A stretch of 64,000 nucleotides of DNA from Streptomyces sp. P3 (GCA_016893485.2 JAFEKX020000001.1:8139501-8203500), one strand, 5' to 3'. Counted from the stretch's first letter, positions 1-10,000 are shown. The notes: generated by a model not told the origin, from the letters alone. Program-made: numbers and translations.

Positions 1-249
1 GAGGAGTTCGCCGGTCTCTGGCAACTGCACGACGTCAAGAGCAAGTCGCAGGAGGGCAAGCACCTCAGGCACCCGGACGTCGGCGACCTGCACATCGGCT
101 TCGCCGCGTTCACCGTCAACGGCGCCCCGCACCAGCAACTGGTCGTCTACCAGGCCGAACCGGCGAGCCCCACCGCCGCCGCCTTCGAGACGCTGAGGTC
201 GCCGGCCACCGAGCCGAAGAAGGCCCAGGCCCCGGCCGCGAAGGGCTAG
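1..249 (+). CDS. C-terminal end of an XRE/MmyB-like transcriptional regulator (partial)
   Basis: The reading frame enters from the left edge and stops at TAG 247-249. The visible 82 residues match the end of the MmyB-like ligand-binding domain of actinobacterial XRE regulators: an F-x-x-L-W-x-x-H-D-V start, then HP-x-VG-x-L, then QLVVYQAEPASP. The N-terminal HTH lies outside the window, so DNA binding is inferred from the family only. A lysine/proline/alanine tail follows the domain. Family assignment is fairly sure; the ligand is unknown. Confidence 0.8.
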   Translation, partial: EEFAGLWQLHDVKSKSQEGKHLRHPDVGDLHIGFAAFTVNGAPHQQLVVYQAEPASPTAAAFETLRSPATEPKKAQAPAAKG

Positions 250-288
250 CCCGGGGCCGAGGCCGGTCCTCGCGCACCCAGGAACACC

Positions 289-532
289 ACGGTCCCGCCG
301 TTGATCGCCTGCACCATCGGCCCCTGGGACCGCAGTTACGAGGCGCTGGTCGAGACCGGTGAGTGCGTCGTCGCGATCCCGACGGTGGAGACGGCGGCCA
401 CCGTCGTCGACACCGACAACTGCTCGGGCCCCGCATCTGTTCCACCACCACCGCGGCGACGGCACCTTCACGCTCGGCGGCCCGACCGTCGATCTCAGGG
501 ACCGGATGACCAAGTGGCAGTACCTTCTGTAA
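289..532 (+). pseudogene. Deleted remnant of a flavin reductase family gene
   Basis: Two separate pieces of one flavin reductase protein are fused here. Frame 1 (289-about 429) gives PPLIACTIGPWDRSYEAL and GECVVAIPTV, the FMN-binding core. Frame 2 (431-532, stop TAA 530-532) gives HHRGDGTFTLGG and RDRMTKWQYLL, the usual C-terminus. Roughly the first 45 residues and a central stretch of about 80-90 residues are absent. Unlike the single-base breaks elsewhere in the window, this is a real loss of sequence, so the gene is probably dead. Confidence 0.65.
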
Positions 533-566
533 GCCGACGGATCGCCTGGACACTGGAGACTCGACC

Positions 567-1528
567 ATGCCCCGAGCAGTGAAGTTCTCGCGTTACGGCG
601 GCCCGGAGGTGCTGGAGGTCGTCGAGGTGCCGCGACCGAAGCCGGGCCCGGGTGAAGTCCTCGTCCGTGTGGTCGTCGCCGGGGTCAACCCCGGCGAGGC
701 CGGCATCCGGCAGGGCGTCTTCGCCGACATGTGGCCTGCCGTGTTCCCCGAGGGGCAGGGCAACGACTTCGCGGGCTGGGTCGCCGAACTCGGCGACGGC
801 GTGGGCGAGTTCACCGTCGGCGACGAGGTCATCGGTTATCTGCCCCGACGGGCGCAGGCCGACTACGTCGTCTCGCCCGCCGACGTCCTCGCCCCCAAGC
901 TCGCCGACATCAGCTGGGAAGTTGCCGCACCCCTGTCCGCGGTCGGGGTCACGGCGTGGGCCGCCGTCGACGCCGTGGAGCCGAAGCCCGGGGACACCGT
1001 CGTGGTGTCCGGCGCGGCCGGCGGGGTCGGCTCCCTCGCCGTGCAGCTCGCCCGGCTGCGGGGCGCGAGCGTCATCGGCACCGCGGGGCCGCACAACGCC
1101 GACTTCCTGCGCTCGCTCGGGGTCGTCCCCGTCGAGCACGGCCCCGGCCTCGCCGACCGGCTGAAGGCCGCCGCGCCCGACGGGATCGACGCGTTCGTCG
1201 ACACCTTCGGCCAGGGCAACGTCGACATCGCCATCGAACTGGGCGTGCCACCGCAGCGCGTCAACACCCTCGCCGACGGCCGTGCCGTGGCCCGCTACGG
1301 CGTCCGCAGCCGGGCCCAGGAGGACGTCTTCACCCCCAACTGGTCGCCGAACTGGCCGAACTGGTCGCCGAGGACCGGCTCACCGTCCCGATCAGCACGG
1401 TGTACCCGTTGGAACAGGTCCAGGAGGCCTACCGCCAGGTGCAGCAACGGCACACGCGCGGGAAGATCGTGCTCAGCCTGGTCCCGCCCGACGAACGCCC
1501 CGCACTGGCCACCGCACTCCGCGCCTGA
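567..1528 (+). CDS. Zinc-free alcohol dehydrogenase / quinone oxidoreductase-like, frameshifted
   Basis: Medium-chain dehydrogenase/reductase of the NADPH:quinone oxidoreductase type. The N-terminal GroES-like fold starts MPRAVKFSRYGGPEVLEV. A nucleotide-binding loop follows (SGAAGGVGSLAVQLAR, about residue 146). No catalytic zinc cysteines are seen. The frame changes near 1335-1345 (one base missing), after which PISTVYPLEQVQEAYRQ and RHTRGKIVLSLVP give the normal C-terminus, stop TGA 1526-1528. The length of about 320 residues suits the family. The substrate cannot be told. It lies 35 bases upstream of the NAD kinase, possibly in the same transcript. Confidence 0.8.
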
Positions 1529-1563
1529 CACCCGCGCCCCGACTGCTCTCCACGGAGGACCCC

Positions 1564-2622
1564 ATGCCCGTACGCCGTATCGGCCTCGTCGTCCACCAGG
1601 GGCGCGAGACCGCCCGGGACGCCGCGGCCGCCGTGCACGCCTGGAGCGTGGCCCACGGTGTCCGCTGCACCGAGATCGACGTGTGGGCCAAGGACCACCA
1701 CCGGCGTGCCGGGCGCGAGGAGGCCGAGGCCGCGGGCAACCCCGACCTCGTCGTCACCCTCGGCGGCGACGGCACCTTCCTGCGCGGCGCCCGCATCGCC
1801 GTCAAGAGCGGAGCTGAGGTCCTCGGCGTCGACTCGGCAAGGTCGGCTTCCTCACCGAGGTCCCGGCCCGTGACATCGACGAGGCCCTCGACGCCGTCCA
1901 CGAGGAGCGGGCGATCGTAGAGGAACGCATGACCTTGACCATGCGGGCCTCCCGACCCCTCGACATCCCCGAGGAGATGGAGGCCCTGCTGCGGTACGGC
2001 CGCGGTCCCGCGCTGCCGCCGCCGCAGGTGCGGCCCGAGACCACGGAGGGCGGCGGCTGGGGCTGCGCGCTGGACGTCACCGCGCTCAACGACGTCGTCC
2101 TGGAGAAGCTCGCCCGCGACCGGCAGGTCGGCGTCGGCGTCTACCTCGCCGGACGCCTGCTCGCGACCTACTCCGCCGACGCGCTCGCCGTCGCCACCCC
2201 CACCGGGTCCACGGCGTACAGCTTCGCCGCCGGCGGACCCGTCCTCTCGCCGCACATGGACGCGCTCGTCTTCACCCCGATCGCCCCGCACATGACGTTC
2301 AACCGCAGCGTCGTCGCCGCCCCCGACGAACCCGTCGGCCTGCGCGTCCTGCCCCACTCCGGCCAGGCCGCCGTCAGCGTCGACGGCCAGCTCCGCGGCG
2401 TCCTCGACCCCGGTGACTGGATCGGCGTCTTCCGCGCCCCCTCAACGCGTCCGCCTCGTCCGCCTCCGCCCCACCGACTTCTACGGCCGCCTGCGGGACC
2501 GGTTCCGTCTCACCGACGCCCCCGCCAACGCCCAGGACGGCCCCTCGGAACCCTTCTTCCGGCCGGACACCCCGGTCCCGCCGGACCTCGTCGGCATGCG
2601 TCTGCCGCCGCCCGGCGTGTAG
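1564..2622 (+). CDS. nadK: NAD kinase (ATP-NAD kinase), two frame breaks
   Basis: Phosphorylates NAD to NADP. The start ATG 1564 is preceded by a GGAGG-like site. The GGDGT motif, which positions the phosphates, is at about residues 67-71. After a missing base near 1838 (expected GVDLGKVGFLTEV), the C-terminal half carries ATPTGSTAYS and AAVSVDGQL. A second break near 2440 leads into VRLVRLRPTDFYGRLRDR and the stop at 2622. The proline-rich tail is common in Streptomyces NadK. Streptomyces often carry more than one NAD kinase gene, so this may be a paralogue. The neighbouring NADPH-type oxidoreductase fits but proves nothing. Confidence 0.85.
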
Positions 2623-2890
2623 GTCAGGCGGGGAGGCGGACGGCGGAGACGGGACTTCTCGGCTCGCCAGAAGCGGTCGAAGACGCGGGGAGGTCTTCCG
2701 CGGGGATGCCGGTGCAACAGGGTGCGCATGCGGGCCGTCAACTCCCGTGGGCTGTAAGGCGCTTGGTCACGTAGGCGTCGGCGCCAGCGGCATCATGACG
2801 TCGAGGACGAGAAGATCGGACCCGTTCCAGGTAGGGGCGGATGACCTCGGCCTGCTTGACGTCGTCCTCGGCCGTCAGGACATGTGCGTT
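2620..2890 (-). pseudogene. Decayed two-component system remnant (response regulator and kinase pieces)
   Basis: Reading down the minus strand from about 2890, the frame gives AEDDVKQAEVIRPYLER, the start of an OmpR-type receiver domain with its acidic pair. A few residues on comes GADAYVTK, the receiver's K-containing loop that normally lies about 65 residues later. Then come LTARMRTLLHR (end of the receiver) and RVFDRFWRAEKSR, which is the F-box of a histidine kinase ATPase domain. Most of both genes is missing, so these are fused scraps. The stretch 2623-3082 holds no other recognisable gene. Confidence 0.6.
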
Positions 2891-3082
2891 CACGCGGCTC
2901 ACCCGAACGTCGGCGCCGTGAGAGCAGACAGCTCCCGGCTCGCCGGCCCCGCACGTACGGACGAGTTTCACATGGGCGCCACCAGACCCTTCCCTGACGT
3001 TTGTTGCTCTTGGAACACTCGCACCGCGCGCATTTCGCCATGTTCCGGCCGGCCGCGCGTCAGGATGAGAGGTGCCTCACCC

Positions 3083-5136
3083 ATGTCCGAAGTCAATCGG
3101 CGTCGCTTTCTCCAACTCGCGGGTGCCACGACGGCGTTCACGGCGCTGTCGAACAGCATCGAGCGGGCCGCCGCGCTCCCGGCCAACCACCGGTCCGGGA
3201 GCATCGAGGACGTCGAGCACATCGTCGTCCTGATGCAGGAGAACCGTTCGTTCGACCACTACTTCGGGTCGCTCCGAGGCGTCCGCGGCTTCGGCGACCC
3301 GCGTCCCGTCGTGACCCGCCAGGACGGGAAACCGGTCTGGTACCAGTCGGACGGGACGAAGGACATCCTCCCGTTCCGCCCCGACGCCGACGACCTGGGC
3401 CTGCAGTTCATCCAGGACCTCCCGCACAGCTGGAACGACGGGCACGCCGCGTTCGACGGCGGCAAGTACGACAAGTGGGTGCCGTCCAAGGGCTCCACGA
3501 CGATGGCGTACCTGACCCGCGAGGACATCCCGTTCCACTACGCGCTCGCCGACTCCTTCACCATCTGCGACGCGTACCACTGCTCGTTCATCGGCTCGAC
3601 CGACCCGAACCGCTACTACCTGTGGACGGGTTACACCGGCAACGACGGCGTCGGCGGCGGCCCGGTCCTCGGCAACGACGAGGCCGGCTACAGCTGGACG
3701 ACGTACCCCGAGCGCCTGGAGAAGGCCGGGGTCTCCTGGAAGATCTACCAGGACGTCGGCGACGGCCTCGACGCGAGCGGCGGCTGGGGCTGGATCCAGG
3801 ACGCCTACCGCGGCAACTACGGCGACAACTCGCTCCTGTACTTCAAGCAGTTCCAGAACGCCGAGCCCGGCGACCCGCTCTACGACAAGGCCCGCACCGG
3901 CACCGACGCCACCAAGGGCGAGGGCTTCTTCGACCAGCTGAAGGCCGACGTCAAGGGCGGCAAGCTGCCGAAGATCTCCTGGGTCGTCGCCCCGGAGGCG
4001 TTCACCGAGCACCCCAACTGGCCCGCGAACTACGGCGCTTGGTACGTCTCCCAGGTCCTGGACGCGCTGACCTCGGACCCGAAGGTCTGGGCGAAGACGG
4101 CCCTGTTCATCACCTACGACGAGAACGACGGCTTCTTCGACCACGTGGTCCCGCCGTTCGCGCCGGGCTCGGCCGCGCAGGGCAAGTCGACCGTGGACGT
4201 CGGCCCCGACCTCTTCAAGGGCAACGCCACCCACCCGGCCGGTCCCTACGGCCTGGGCCAGCGCGTGCCGATGCTCGTCGTCTCGCCCTGGAGCAAGGGC
4301 GGTTACGTCTGCTCGGAGACCTTCGACCACACCTGGTGATCCGGTTCATGGAGGCCCGCTTCGGTGTCCACGAGCCCAACATCTCGCCGTGGCGGCGCGC
4401 GATCTGCGGCGACCTGACCACCGCGTTCGACTTCTCCCGGAAGGACGTCAAGAAGGTCCCGCTGCCGGGCACCGACGGCTACCAGCCGCCGGACAGGAAC
4501 CGTCACCCCGACTACGTGCCGACCCCGCCCGCCAACCCCGTGCTGCCCAAGCAGGAGCGCGGGCTGCGCCCGGCCCGGCCGCTCAAGTACGCGGCCGCGG
4601 TGGACGGTTCGGCGGACACGGCGGCCGGGAAGTTCACGCTCACCTTCACCTCCGGCGCGAAGGCCGGCGCCGGCTTCCTCGTCACCTCCGCCAACCGCAC
4701 GGACGGGCCCTGGAGTTACACCACCGAGGCCGGCAAGTCCGTCTCGGACGCCTGGAACTCGGCGTACTCGAACGGCTCGTACGACCTGACCGTGCACGGC
4801 CCGAACGGCTTCCTGCGCGTCTTCAAGGGCCCCGGCAAGAAGGCGGGCCCCGAGGTCACCGCCCGCACGTGTGGCGACGACATCGAGCTGACCTTCACCA
4901 ACAAGGGCTCCGGGACAGTGCAGTTGAAGGTCGCCAACGGCTACGGCGGCCGTGCTCGGACCGTGCAGGTGCGGGCGGGCGCCACCGTACGGCACACCTT
5001 CGACCTCGGCGCGAGCAAGCGGTGGTACGACCTGACGGTCACCTCCGACGGCGATGCGACGTTCCAGCGGCGATTCGCCGGACATGTCGAGAACGGCCGT
5101 GCGGGGGTCAGCGACCCGGCGTTCGGGACCGTCTGA
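3083..5136 (+). CDS. Phosphocholine-specific phospholipase C, Tat-exported, one frame break
   Basis: Secreted phospholipase C of the acid-phosphatase superfamily. The start ATG 3083 follows GAGAGGT. The N-terminus has a twin-arginine signal (NRRRFLQLAG, residues 5-14). The catalytic region follows: VVLMQENRSFDHYFG, then the later metal-site segments FIGSTDPNRYY and YDENDGFFDHV. A base is missing near 4335. The frame then continues through RFMEARFGVHEPNISPWRR and two C-terminal DUF756-type beta domains to TGA 5134-5136. Total length of about 684 residues matches the family. Such enzymes release phosphate-containing headgroups; PhoP control is common for the family but no convincing PHO box was found. 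Confidence 0.88.
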
Positions 5137-5156
5137 GGGGCTTGCCGGGAGCCGGT

Positions 5157-5183
5157 TGTTTTCCGGGGCACTCGCGGTAGTGT
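5157..5183 (+). promoter_or_regulatory. Possible promoter giving a leaderless scramblase transcript
   Basis: TTGTTT at 5157-5162 and TAGTGT at 5178-5183 are separated by 15 bases, a short but usable spacing. The -10 hexamer ends only 6 bases before GTG 5190, so transcription would begin at or very near the start codon. There is no Shine-Dalgarno sequence in front of that GTG, which agrees with a leaderless message. This is inference from motif position only. Confidence 0.35.
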
Positions 5184-5189
5184 GCCCCG

Positions 5190-6034
5190 GTGACCACGCA
5201 TTCGAACACACCTGCAGGCTGGTACCCGGATCCGCACGGAGCGCCCCAGACCCTCCGGTACTGGGACGGCGCGAAGTGGACCGAGCACACCAACGCGGAC
5301 CAGCAGGGCCAGGCCGCCCAGCAGCCGGCGCAGGCCGTGCCGCAGCAGCAGGCGGGACCGGATCCGCGGGCCCAGCAGCAGGTCAAGCAGCAGGTGCAGC
5401 AGCAGGCCGGGGTCGCCGGGGCGGCCCCGGCGGCGGCAGCCTGTTCAGCGAGCCGGTGCTCGTGGTGAACCAGAAGGCCAAGCTGATCGAGCTGACCAAC
5501 GAGTACAAGGTCATGGACCAGAGCGGCAATCTGATCGGCTCGGTCACCGAGATCGGCCAGAGCACGCTGAAGAAGGCGCTGCGCTTCGTCTCCAGCCTCG
5601 ACCAGTTCATGACCCACCGGCTGGAGATCCGCGACGCCTACGGGCAGCCGCAGTTGGTGCTGACCCGGCCGGCGAAGATCATGAAGTCCAGGGTGATCGT
5701 GTCCCGCCCGGACGGCTCGACCGTGGGCGAGATCGTCCAGCAGAACATGATCGGGAAGATCAACTTCGCGCTGAACGCCGACGGCCGGCAGATAGGCGCG
5801 ATCAAGGCCGAGAACTGGCGGGCCTGGAACTTCGCCATCGTCGACCACGCGGACAACGAGGTCGCCCGGATCACCAAGACCTGGGAAGGCCTCGCCAAGA
5901 CGATGTTCACCACCGCGGACAACTACGTCCTGCAGATCCACTACCAGCTGCCCGAGCCCCTGTTGAGCCTGGTGGTGGCGACGGCGCTGACCGTCGACAC
6001 CGCGCTCAAGCAGGACTCGCGCGGTCTCGGCTGA
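5190..6034 (+). CDS. DUF2510 plus phospholipid scramblase-related (LURP-one-like) protein
   Basis: The first part, from GTG 5190, is a DUF2510 motif (AGWYPDPHGAPQTLRYWDG and KWTEHT, residues about 9-33). A Q/A/P-rich linker with runs of glutamine follows. A missing base near 5440 moves the frame. The second part is a scramblase/Tubby-C-like domain: LFSEPVLVVNQKAKLIELTN, then RFVSSLDQFMTHRLEIRD, then GEIVQQNMIGKINFALN, ending in a hydrophobic C-terminal segment. Family members are thought to associate with lipid membranes; activity is not established. It sits directly downstream of phospholipase C, but the separate promoter argues against a strict operon. Confidence 0.8.
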
Positions 6035-6040
6035 GCCCGC

Positions 6041-7003
6041 TCAGAGTGCGGTGAGATGCCCCGGCGCGGACTTCCGCTCCGGCTGCCGGGGCAGCAACGC
6101 CGGTTCGGCGGACGCCGATCGGGGTTCCAGCGCGAGGACGGCGGCCACGGGGTGGTCGTCGTCGTACTCGTGCGCCGGCGGTACGGCCGGGGAGACCCGG
6201 GTCAGCAGCACCACACCCCAGGACGCGAGTCCGGCTCCCGCCAGGGCGAGGAGGATTCCGGCCGCGCCGTCCTGGAGGCGTTCGCCCAGCAGCGCGAGGC
6301 CGATCGCCGCGGCGGCCACCGGGTTCGCCAGGGTCACCACCGCGAGCGGGGCACCGAGGCCGCCCCGGTAGGCGGTCTGCGAGAGCAGCAGCCCGCCCGC
6401 CGCGAACACCGCGACCAGCAGGGCGACTCCGACCACCTGCATGCTCAGCAGCGGACCCGAACGGTCCGTCGCCGCGACCGTCACGGTCTGCGTGAGCGCG
6501 GAGGCCACACCCGAGGCGACACCGGACGCCGAGGCATGCCGTAGACCTGGCTTCGCGCCGCGGCGGGCGAGCAGGCCGATCAGGGCGGAGGTCGCGCCCG
6601 CGACCGCCAACGCCTGCGGAACGCTGAGGACTTGGTCCGGCTGCGGGCCGGACGCCGTGACCAGCAGGGCCGACAGACCGAGCAGGGTGAGGGCGGTGCC
6701 GCGCCACTCGACCATGGTGACCCGCCGCCCGGCCACGCGCGCGCCCATGGGGACGGCGGCGACGAGGGTGAGGGCTCCCAGCGGCTGTACGACGGTCAGC
6801 GGGCCGTACTTGAGGGCGACGACGTGCAGCAGCGCGGCCGACGCGTTCAGGACGACCGTCCACCACCAGGAACCGGTGGCGAGCAGACGCAGCATGCCCG
6901 CGTCGGAGTTGCGGGAGGCCAGCCGCTCCTGGGCCACGGCCGCCGCCGCGTAGGCGACCGCCGAGAACAGGGACAGGACGACGGCGACCAGGGTGGCGTT
7001 CAT
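6041..7003 (-). CDS. EamA/DMT-family membrane transporter, intact
   Basis: A 320-residue integral membrane protein with about ten hydrophobic helices, starting MNATLVAVVLSLFSAVAYAA. It is built of two EamA repeats, the architecture of small-molecule exporters of the drug/metabolite superfamily. The substrate is not predictable. Its ATG (7001-7003) overlaps the TGA of the PAP2 gene upstream by ATGA, so the two are translationally coupled. The hydrophilic C-terminal tail (about 35 residues) is probably cytoplasmic. No frame break is present. Confidence 0.82.
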   Translation of the reverse strand: MNATLVAVVLSLFSAVAYAAAAVAQERLASRNSDAGMLRLLATGSWWWTVVLNASAALLHVVALKYGPLTVVQPLGALTLVAAVPMGARVAGRRVTMVEWRGTALTLLGLSALLVTASGPQPDQVLSVPQALAVAGATSALIGLLARRGAKPGLRHASASGVASGVASALTQTVTVAATDRSGPLLSMQVVGVALLVAVFAAGGLLLSQTAYRGGLGAPLAVVTLANPVAAAAIGLALLGERLQDGAAGILLALAGAGLASWGVVLLTRVSPAVPPAHEYDDDHPVAAVLALEPRSASAEPALLPRQPERKSAPGHLTAL

Positions 7004-7795
7004 CGGCCGGCTCCGACGAGAACCGGCTCTTCCACGGCGAGTCGGGGCTGGCCGCGGCCCGTCGTCGTCGCCGTGCGGTGCGGGGGATGGATCAGCGCGA
7101 GGGCGATGCCGAGCATGGCGGCGGCCACGATCGCGTCGAGCCAGTAGTGGTTCGCCGTGCCCACGATCACCGTCAGCGTGACCAGCGGTGCAGCAGCCAC
7201 AGCCAGCGCCAGCGCGAACGGGTCGCGACGATCAGGCCGATCGCCACCATCAGCGCCCAGCCGAAGTGCAGCGAGGGCATCGCCGCGAACTGGTTCGAGA
7301 GGTGGTCGCTGGTCGGCGGGCCGTACACGGAGGGGCCGTAGACCTTGGCGGTGTCGACCAGGCCCGTCGCGGCCAGCATGCGCGGGGGTGCGAGGGGGAA
7401 CACGAACGGCAGCACCAAGGCGGCGGAGGTGACCGTCGCCAGGACGCGGCGGGCCCAGACGTAGTGCGCGGGGCGCCGCAGGTACAACCAGACCAGGAAG
7501 GCGACGGTGGCCGGGAAGTGGACGGTCGCGTAGAAGGTGTTCGCGATGTGCACGAGGGTGTCGCTGTGCAGCAGCACCGACTGCACCGAGCCCTCGCCGG
7601 GAAGACGCAGGGTCCGCTCCAGGTCCCACACGCGCCGGGCGTTGTGCAGGGCCTCACCGGTGTGGCCCGTCGCCAGCTGGCGGCCGAACTTGTAGACGAG
7701 GAAGAGTCCTGCGACGAGCAGGAGCTCACGGACGAGGCAGGGGGCCGCGCTATCGCGCTGGTCCCCTTCTCTGCAGGCTCGGTGCGGGCATTCAT
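7000..7795 (-). CDS. PAP2-family phosphatase (inositol phosphorylceramide synthase-like), two frame breaks
   Basis: Membrane phosphatase or phosphotransferase of the PAP2 superfamily. Probable start ATG 7795 (MNARTEPAEK). After a missing base near 7741 the protein continues LLLVAGLFLVYKFGRQLATG. The catalytic parts are SNQFAAMPSLHFGWAL (motif with the PSxH histidine) and, after a second missing base near 7185, ANHYWLDAIVA (H-x-x-x-D). Several transmembrane helices are evident. It overlaps the EamA gene by 4 bases. It is divergent from the TetR gene at 8019, across the operator array, so both promoters probably answer to that regulator. Confidence 0.8.
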
Positions 7796-7870
7796 CCCCG
7801 GCCCCTTCGCTGACGGTGGTGCGTGTGGTGGTGCAGGCAGGGCTTGTGACCCGGCGCGCGGCCCGAACTC

Positions 7871-7954
7871 ATCGGTACGAGTTCGTTCCGATACGCCAGT
7901 GTACCGATACGAGCGTGTACCGATACGGCGGAGTACCGGTACACTGGCGTATCG
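7871..7954. promoter_or_regulatory. Dense inverted/direct repeat array, probable TetR operators
   Basis: A perfect 18-bp inverted repeat, CGATACGCCAGTGTACCG, lies at 7889-7906 with its reverse complement at 7937-7954. Within and beside it GTACCGATAC occurs as direct repeats at 7901-7910 and 7917-7926, and the reverse form ATCGGTAC at 7871-7878. The array fills the space between the divergent PAP2-EamA operon and the TetR gene, 65 bases before the TetR start. Binding by that TetR protein is an inference from position. Confidence 0.7.
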
Positions 7955-8018
7955 ATAGCGAAACGAGACACACTGGAGAGCGGACCTCTAGTCCGCGGAC
8001 CGAGCGAGGAGACGAGCC

Positions 8019-8633
8019 ATGACGTCGCAGGCTGAGGACGCACCGGACACGGTCGCCGCCTCGCGCCGCTCCAAGATCACGCCGGAGCGTGAGCGGGAGT
8101 TCTTCGACGCCGTGCTCGAACAGATCCGGGAATGCGGGTACGACTCCGTCAGCATGGAGGGCGTCGCCACCAGCACCCGGTGCAGCAAGTCCACGCTCTA
8201 CCGGCAGTGGGGCACCAAGCCCCAGTTCGTCGCCGCCGCGCTGCGGGCCAATCGCCGGGTGCACTTCACCGGCATCGACACCGGGTCCCTCGCGGAGGAC
8301 CTGCGCCAGGCCGCGCGGGCGGCGGGCGCCTGGTCGGCGAAGGACACGAAGCTCGTCTCGGCGCTCGGTCACGCCGTCATCCAGGACAGCGAACTCGCCC
8401 AGGCCGTGCGGGAGGCGCTCGTCCATCCCGAGATCGCCGCGCTGGAGGACATCCTGCGCCGCGGGGTCGAGCGCGGCGAGATCGCGTCCGACCACCCCGC
8501 CCTGCAGTACGTCCCCGCCCAGATCTTCGGCGTCCTGCGGGCCCGCCCGGTCCTGGAGGGCTGTTACGCCGACCCCGACTACCTGGTCAAATTCGTGGAG
8601 GCCGCGGTGCTGCCCGCACTCGGACTCACCTGA
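8019..8633 (+). CDS. TetR/AcrR-family transcriptional repressor, intact
   Basis: A 204-residue regulator, normal for the family. The N-terminal HTH runs roughly residues 25-70, with EGVATSTRCSKSTLYRQWGTK giving the recognition helix and the family's S-x-x-T-L-Y-x-x-W signature. The C-terminal part is an all-helical ligand-binding domain like TetR_C_11. The start ATG 8019 follows GAGGAGACGAGCC. It is divergent from PAP2-EamA across the repeat array and probably represses both that operon and itself. The ligand is unknown; the EamA exporter suggests a small exported molecule. Confidence 0.88.
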   Translation: MTSQAEDAPDTVAASRRSKITPEREREFFDAVLEQIRECGYDSVSMEGVATSTRCSKSTLYRQWGTKPQFVAAALRANRRVHFTGIDTGSLAEDLRQAARAAGAWSAKDTKLVSALGHAVIQDSELAQAVREALVHPEIAALEDILRRGVERGEIASDHPALQYVPAQIFGVLRARPVLEGCYADPDYLVKFVEAAVLPALGLT

Positions 8634-8712
8634 GAACCAGGCCGCCGTCCATGGGATGACTGGACGGTGACCTGCTCGCGCCGCACCGTGGGGACGGGGG
8701 CGGCGCGCACCC

Positions 8713-8759
8713 CGGCCGGGTGGGGTACCTCTTGAGCGGAGAGGCGCCCCACCCGGCCG
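8713..8759. terminator. Strong hairpin between convergent tetR and DUF2510 genes
   Basis: A perfect 13-bp GC-rich stem: CGGCCGGGTGGGG at 8713-8725 pairs with 8747-8759. A smaller CCTC/GAGG stem lies inside the loop. It is placed between the ends of two convergent genes (8633 plus strand, 8797 minus strand), so it probably terminates both. There is no U-tract, as is usual in Streptomyces. Confidence 0.65.
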
Positions 8760-8796
8760 ACTGGTGTCCGGAGAACCGGCCTGTGTGCGGCGGGGG

Positions 8797-9826
8797 TCAG
8801 ATCTTCTGGCCGCCGTCGCCGGTGCCCGAGGACACCTTGATGCCCGAGGTGATCTCGTCGATGACGGACTGCTTCTGGCCGACGTCGACGCCGAAGCGGA
8901 CCACGACGATCTGGCCGGTGCTCGCGGGCGAGGGGAACGCCAGCGACTCGACATAGCCGTCGGAACCCTTGCTGGTGACCGCCTTCCAGCGGACCAGGTA
9001 GCCCTTCTGCCCGGCGACGGTCACGGCCTTGGACGCCAGCACCTCGTGGGACGTGATGCTGCCGTACGTCGTGCCGCCGTAGGACTCCTTCGCGTTGGCC
9101 GCGATGTCCGCCTTCGCGACCGCCTCGGCCGTGCTGCCCTTGGTGCCCAGCACCACCGCGGGCGCGGAGTACGCCCCGCCGTTGGTGCAGGTCTGGGAGG
9201 TGTTGCCGGGGCACTTGTACGAGGTGTTCGACGTCACCTGCGCGCCGACCTCGATGACCTGGCCGTACCAGTCGGAGGGGACGGGAAGGCTGATGCCGTC
9301 GAGCGAGTCGGTCACGTTGCCGCCGGCCGGGACCTTCGGCTGCGCGGACTGGCTCGGCGCGGGCGTCGCACCGCCGGACCCGCCGGAACCACCCGTCCCG
9401 CCGGACCCGCCGAAGGGATCGTTCTGGCCGCCGGTGCCGCCGGTACCGCCCCGGCCTTCCGGACCGCCCTGACCGCCGGTGCCGCCCTGCCCGTTCGGCG
9501 CCTGCTGCGGGTTGGCCCGGGTGCCGTTCCCGCTGCCGTTGTCGGACAGCGCCCACGCGCCGACGCCGATGGCGGCCAGGACCGCCACCGCGACGGCCAC
9601 GGCTATGCCCGTGCGCAGATTGCGGCGCGGCGCGGGCGGGGGCACGGCGGGATACGCCGGGTACGCCCCGCCGTACGGCGGCTCCGTCGGGGGACCCCAT
9701 TCGCCGGCCGACCCGGCCGGGCGGGTCCGGTCCGTCCATGCCGTGCCGTCCCACCAGCGCTCGGCGGCGGGACCGTCATTCGTCTGCCCGGGATCGGGGT
9801 ACCACCCGGGGAGTCACCTGCGTCAT
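8797..9826 (-). CDS. DUF2510 membrane-anchored protein with Gly-rich linker, one frame break
   Basis: Begins MTQVTP at ATG 9826. One extra C (or two missing bases) near 9813 separates this from GWYPDPGQTNDGPAAERWW, a DUF2510 motif. A Pro/Tyr/Gly stretch, one transmembrane helix (IAVAVAVAVLAAIGVGAWAL) and a long Gly/Thr/Gly-rich linker follow. A C-terminal extracytoplasmic domain of about 150 residues contains VPSDWYGQVIEVGAQV and two cysteines in KCPGNTSQTC. The type II topology would place the C-terminal domain outside the cell. No function is recognised. Confidence 0.75.
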
Positions 9827-10000
9827 GCCCCTACCGTATGAGGCGTCGGTGAAAGCGGGATGAGAGGATCCGGGTCGAATCTCGCGGAGCGGGGGCGAAG
9901 GGCGTTTCCCGGGCCCTGACCTGGGGTGGACCGGCCTCCGGCCGGGGACTCCCGTACGGTTCGCGGGCGCACTCGGTCACCCTCGCCGAGAACGCCCCTC

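Noticed and set aside
2880..2910. GTTCACG/CTCACCC words resembling a PHO box upstream of phospholipase C
   Set aside because: The two words are not at the 11-base PHO spacing and lie inside the two-component remnant about 175 bases from the start.
3001..5136. Second long open frame parallel to phospholipase C
   Set aside because: Its first two thirds are Arg-rich shadow; only the part after about 4335 is real and belongs to the phospholipase.
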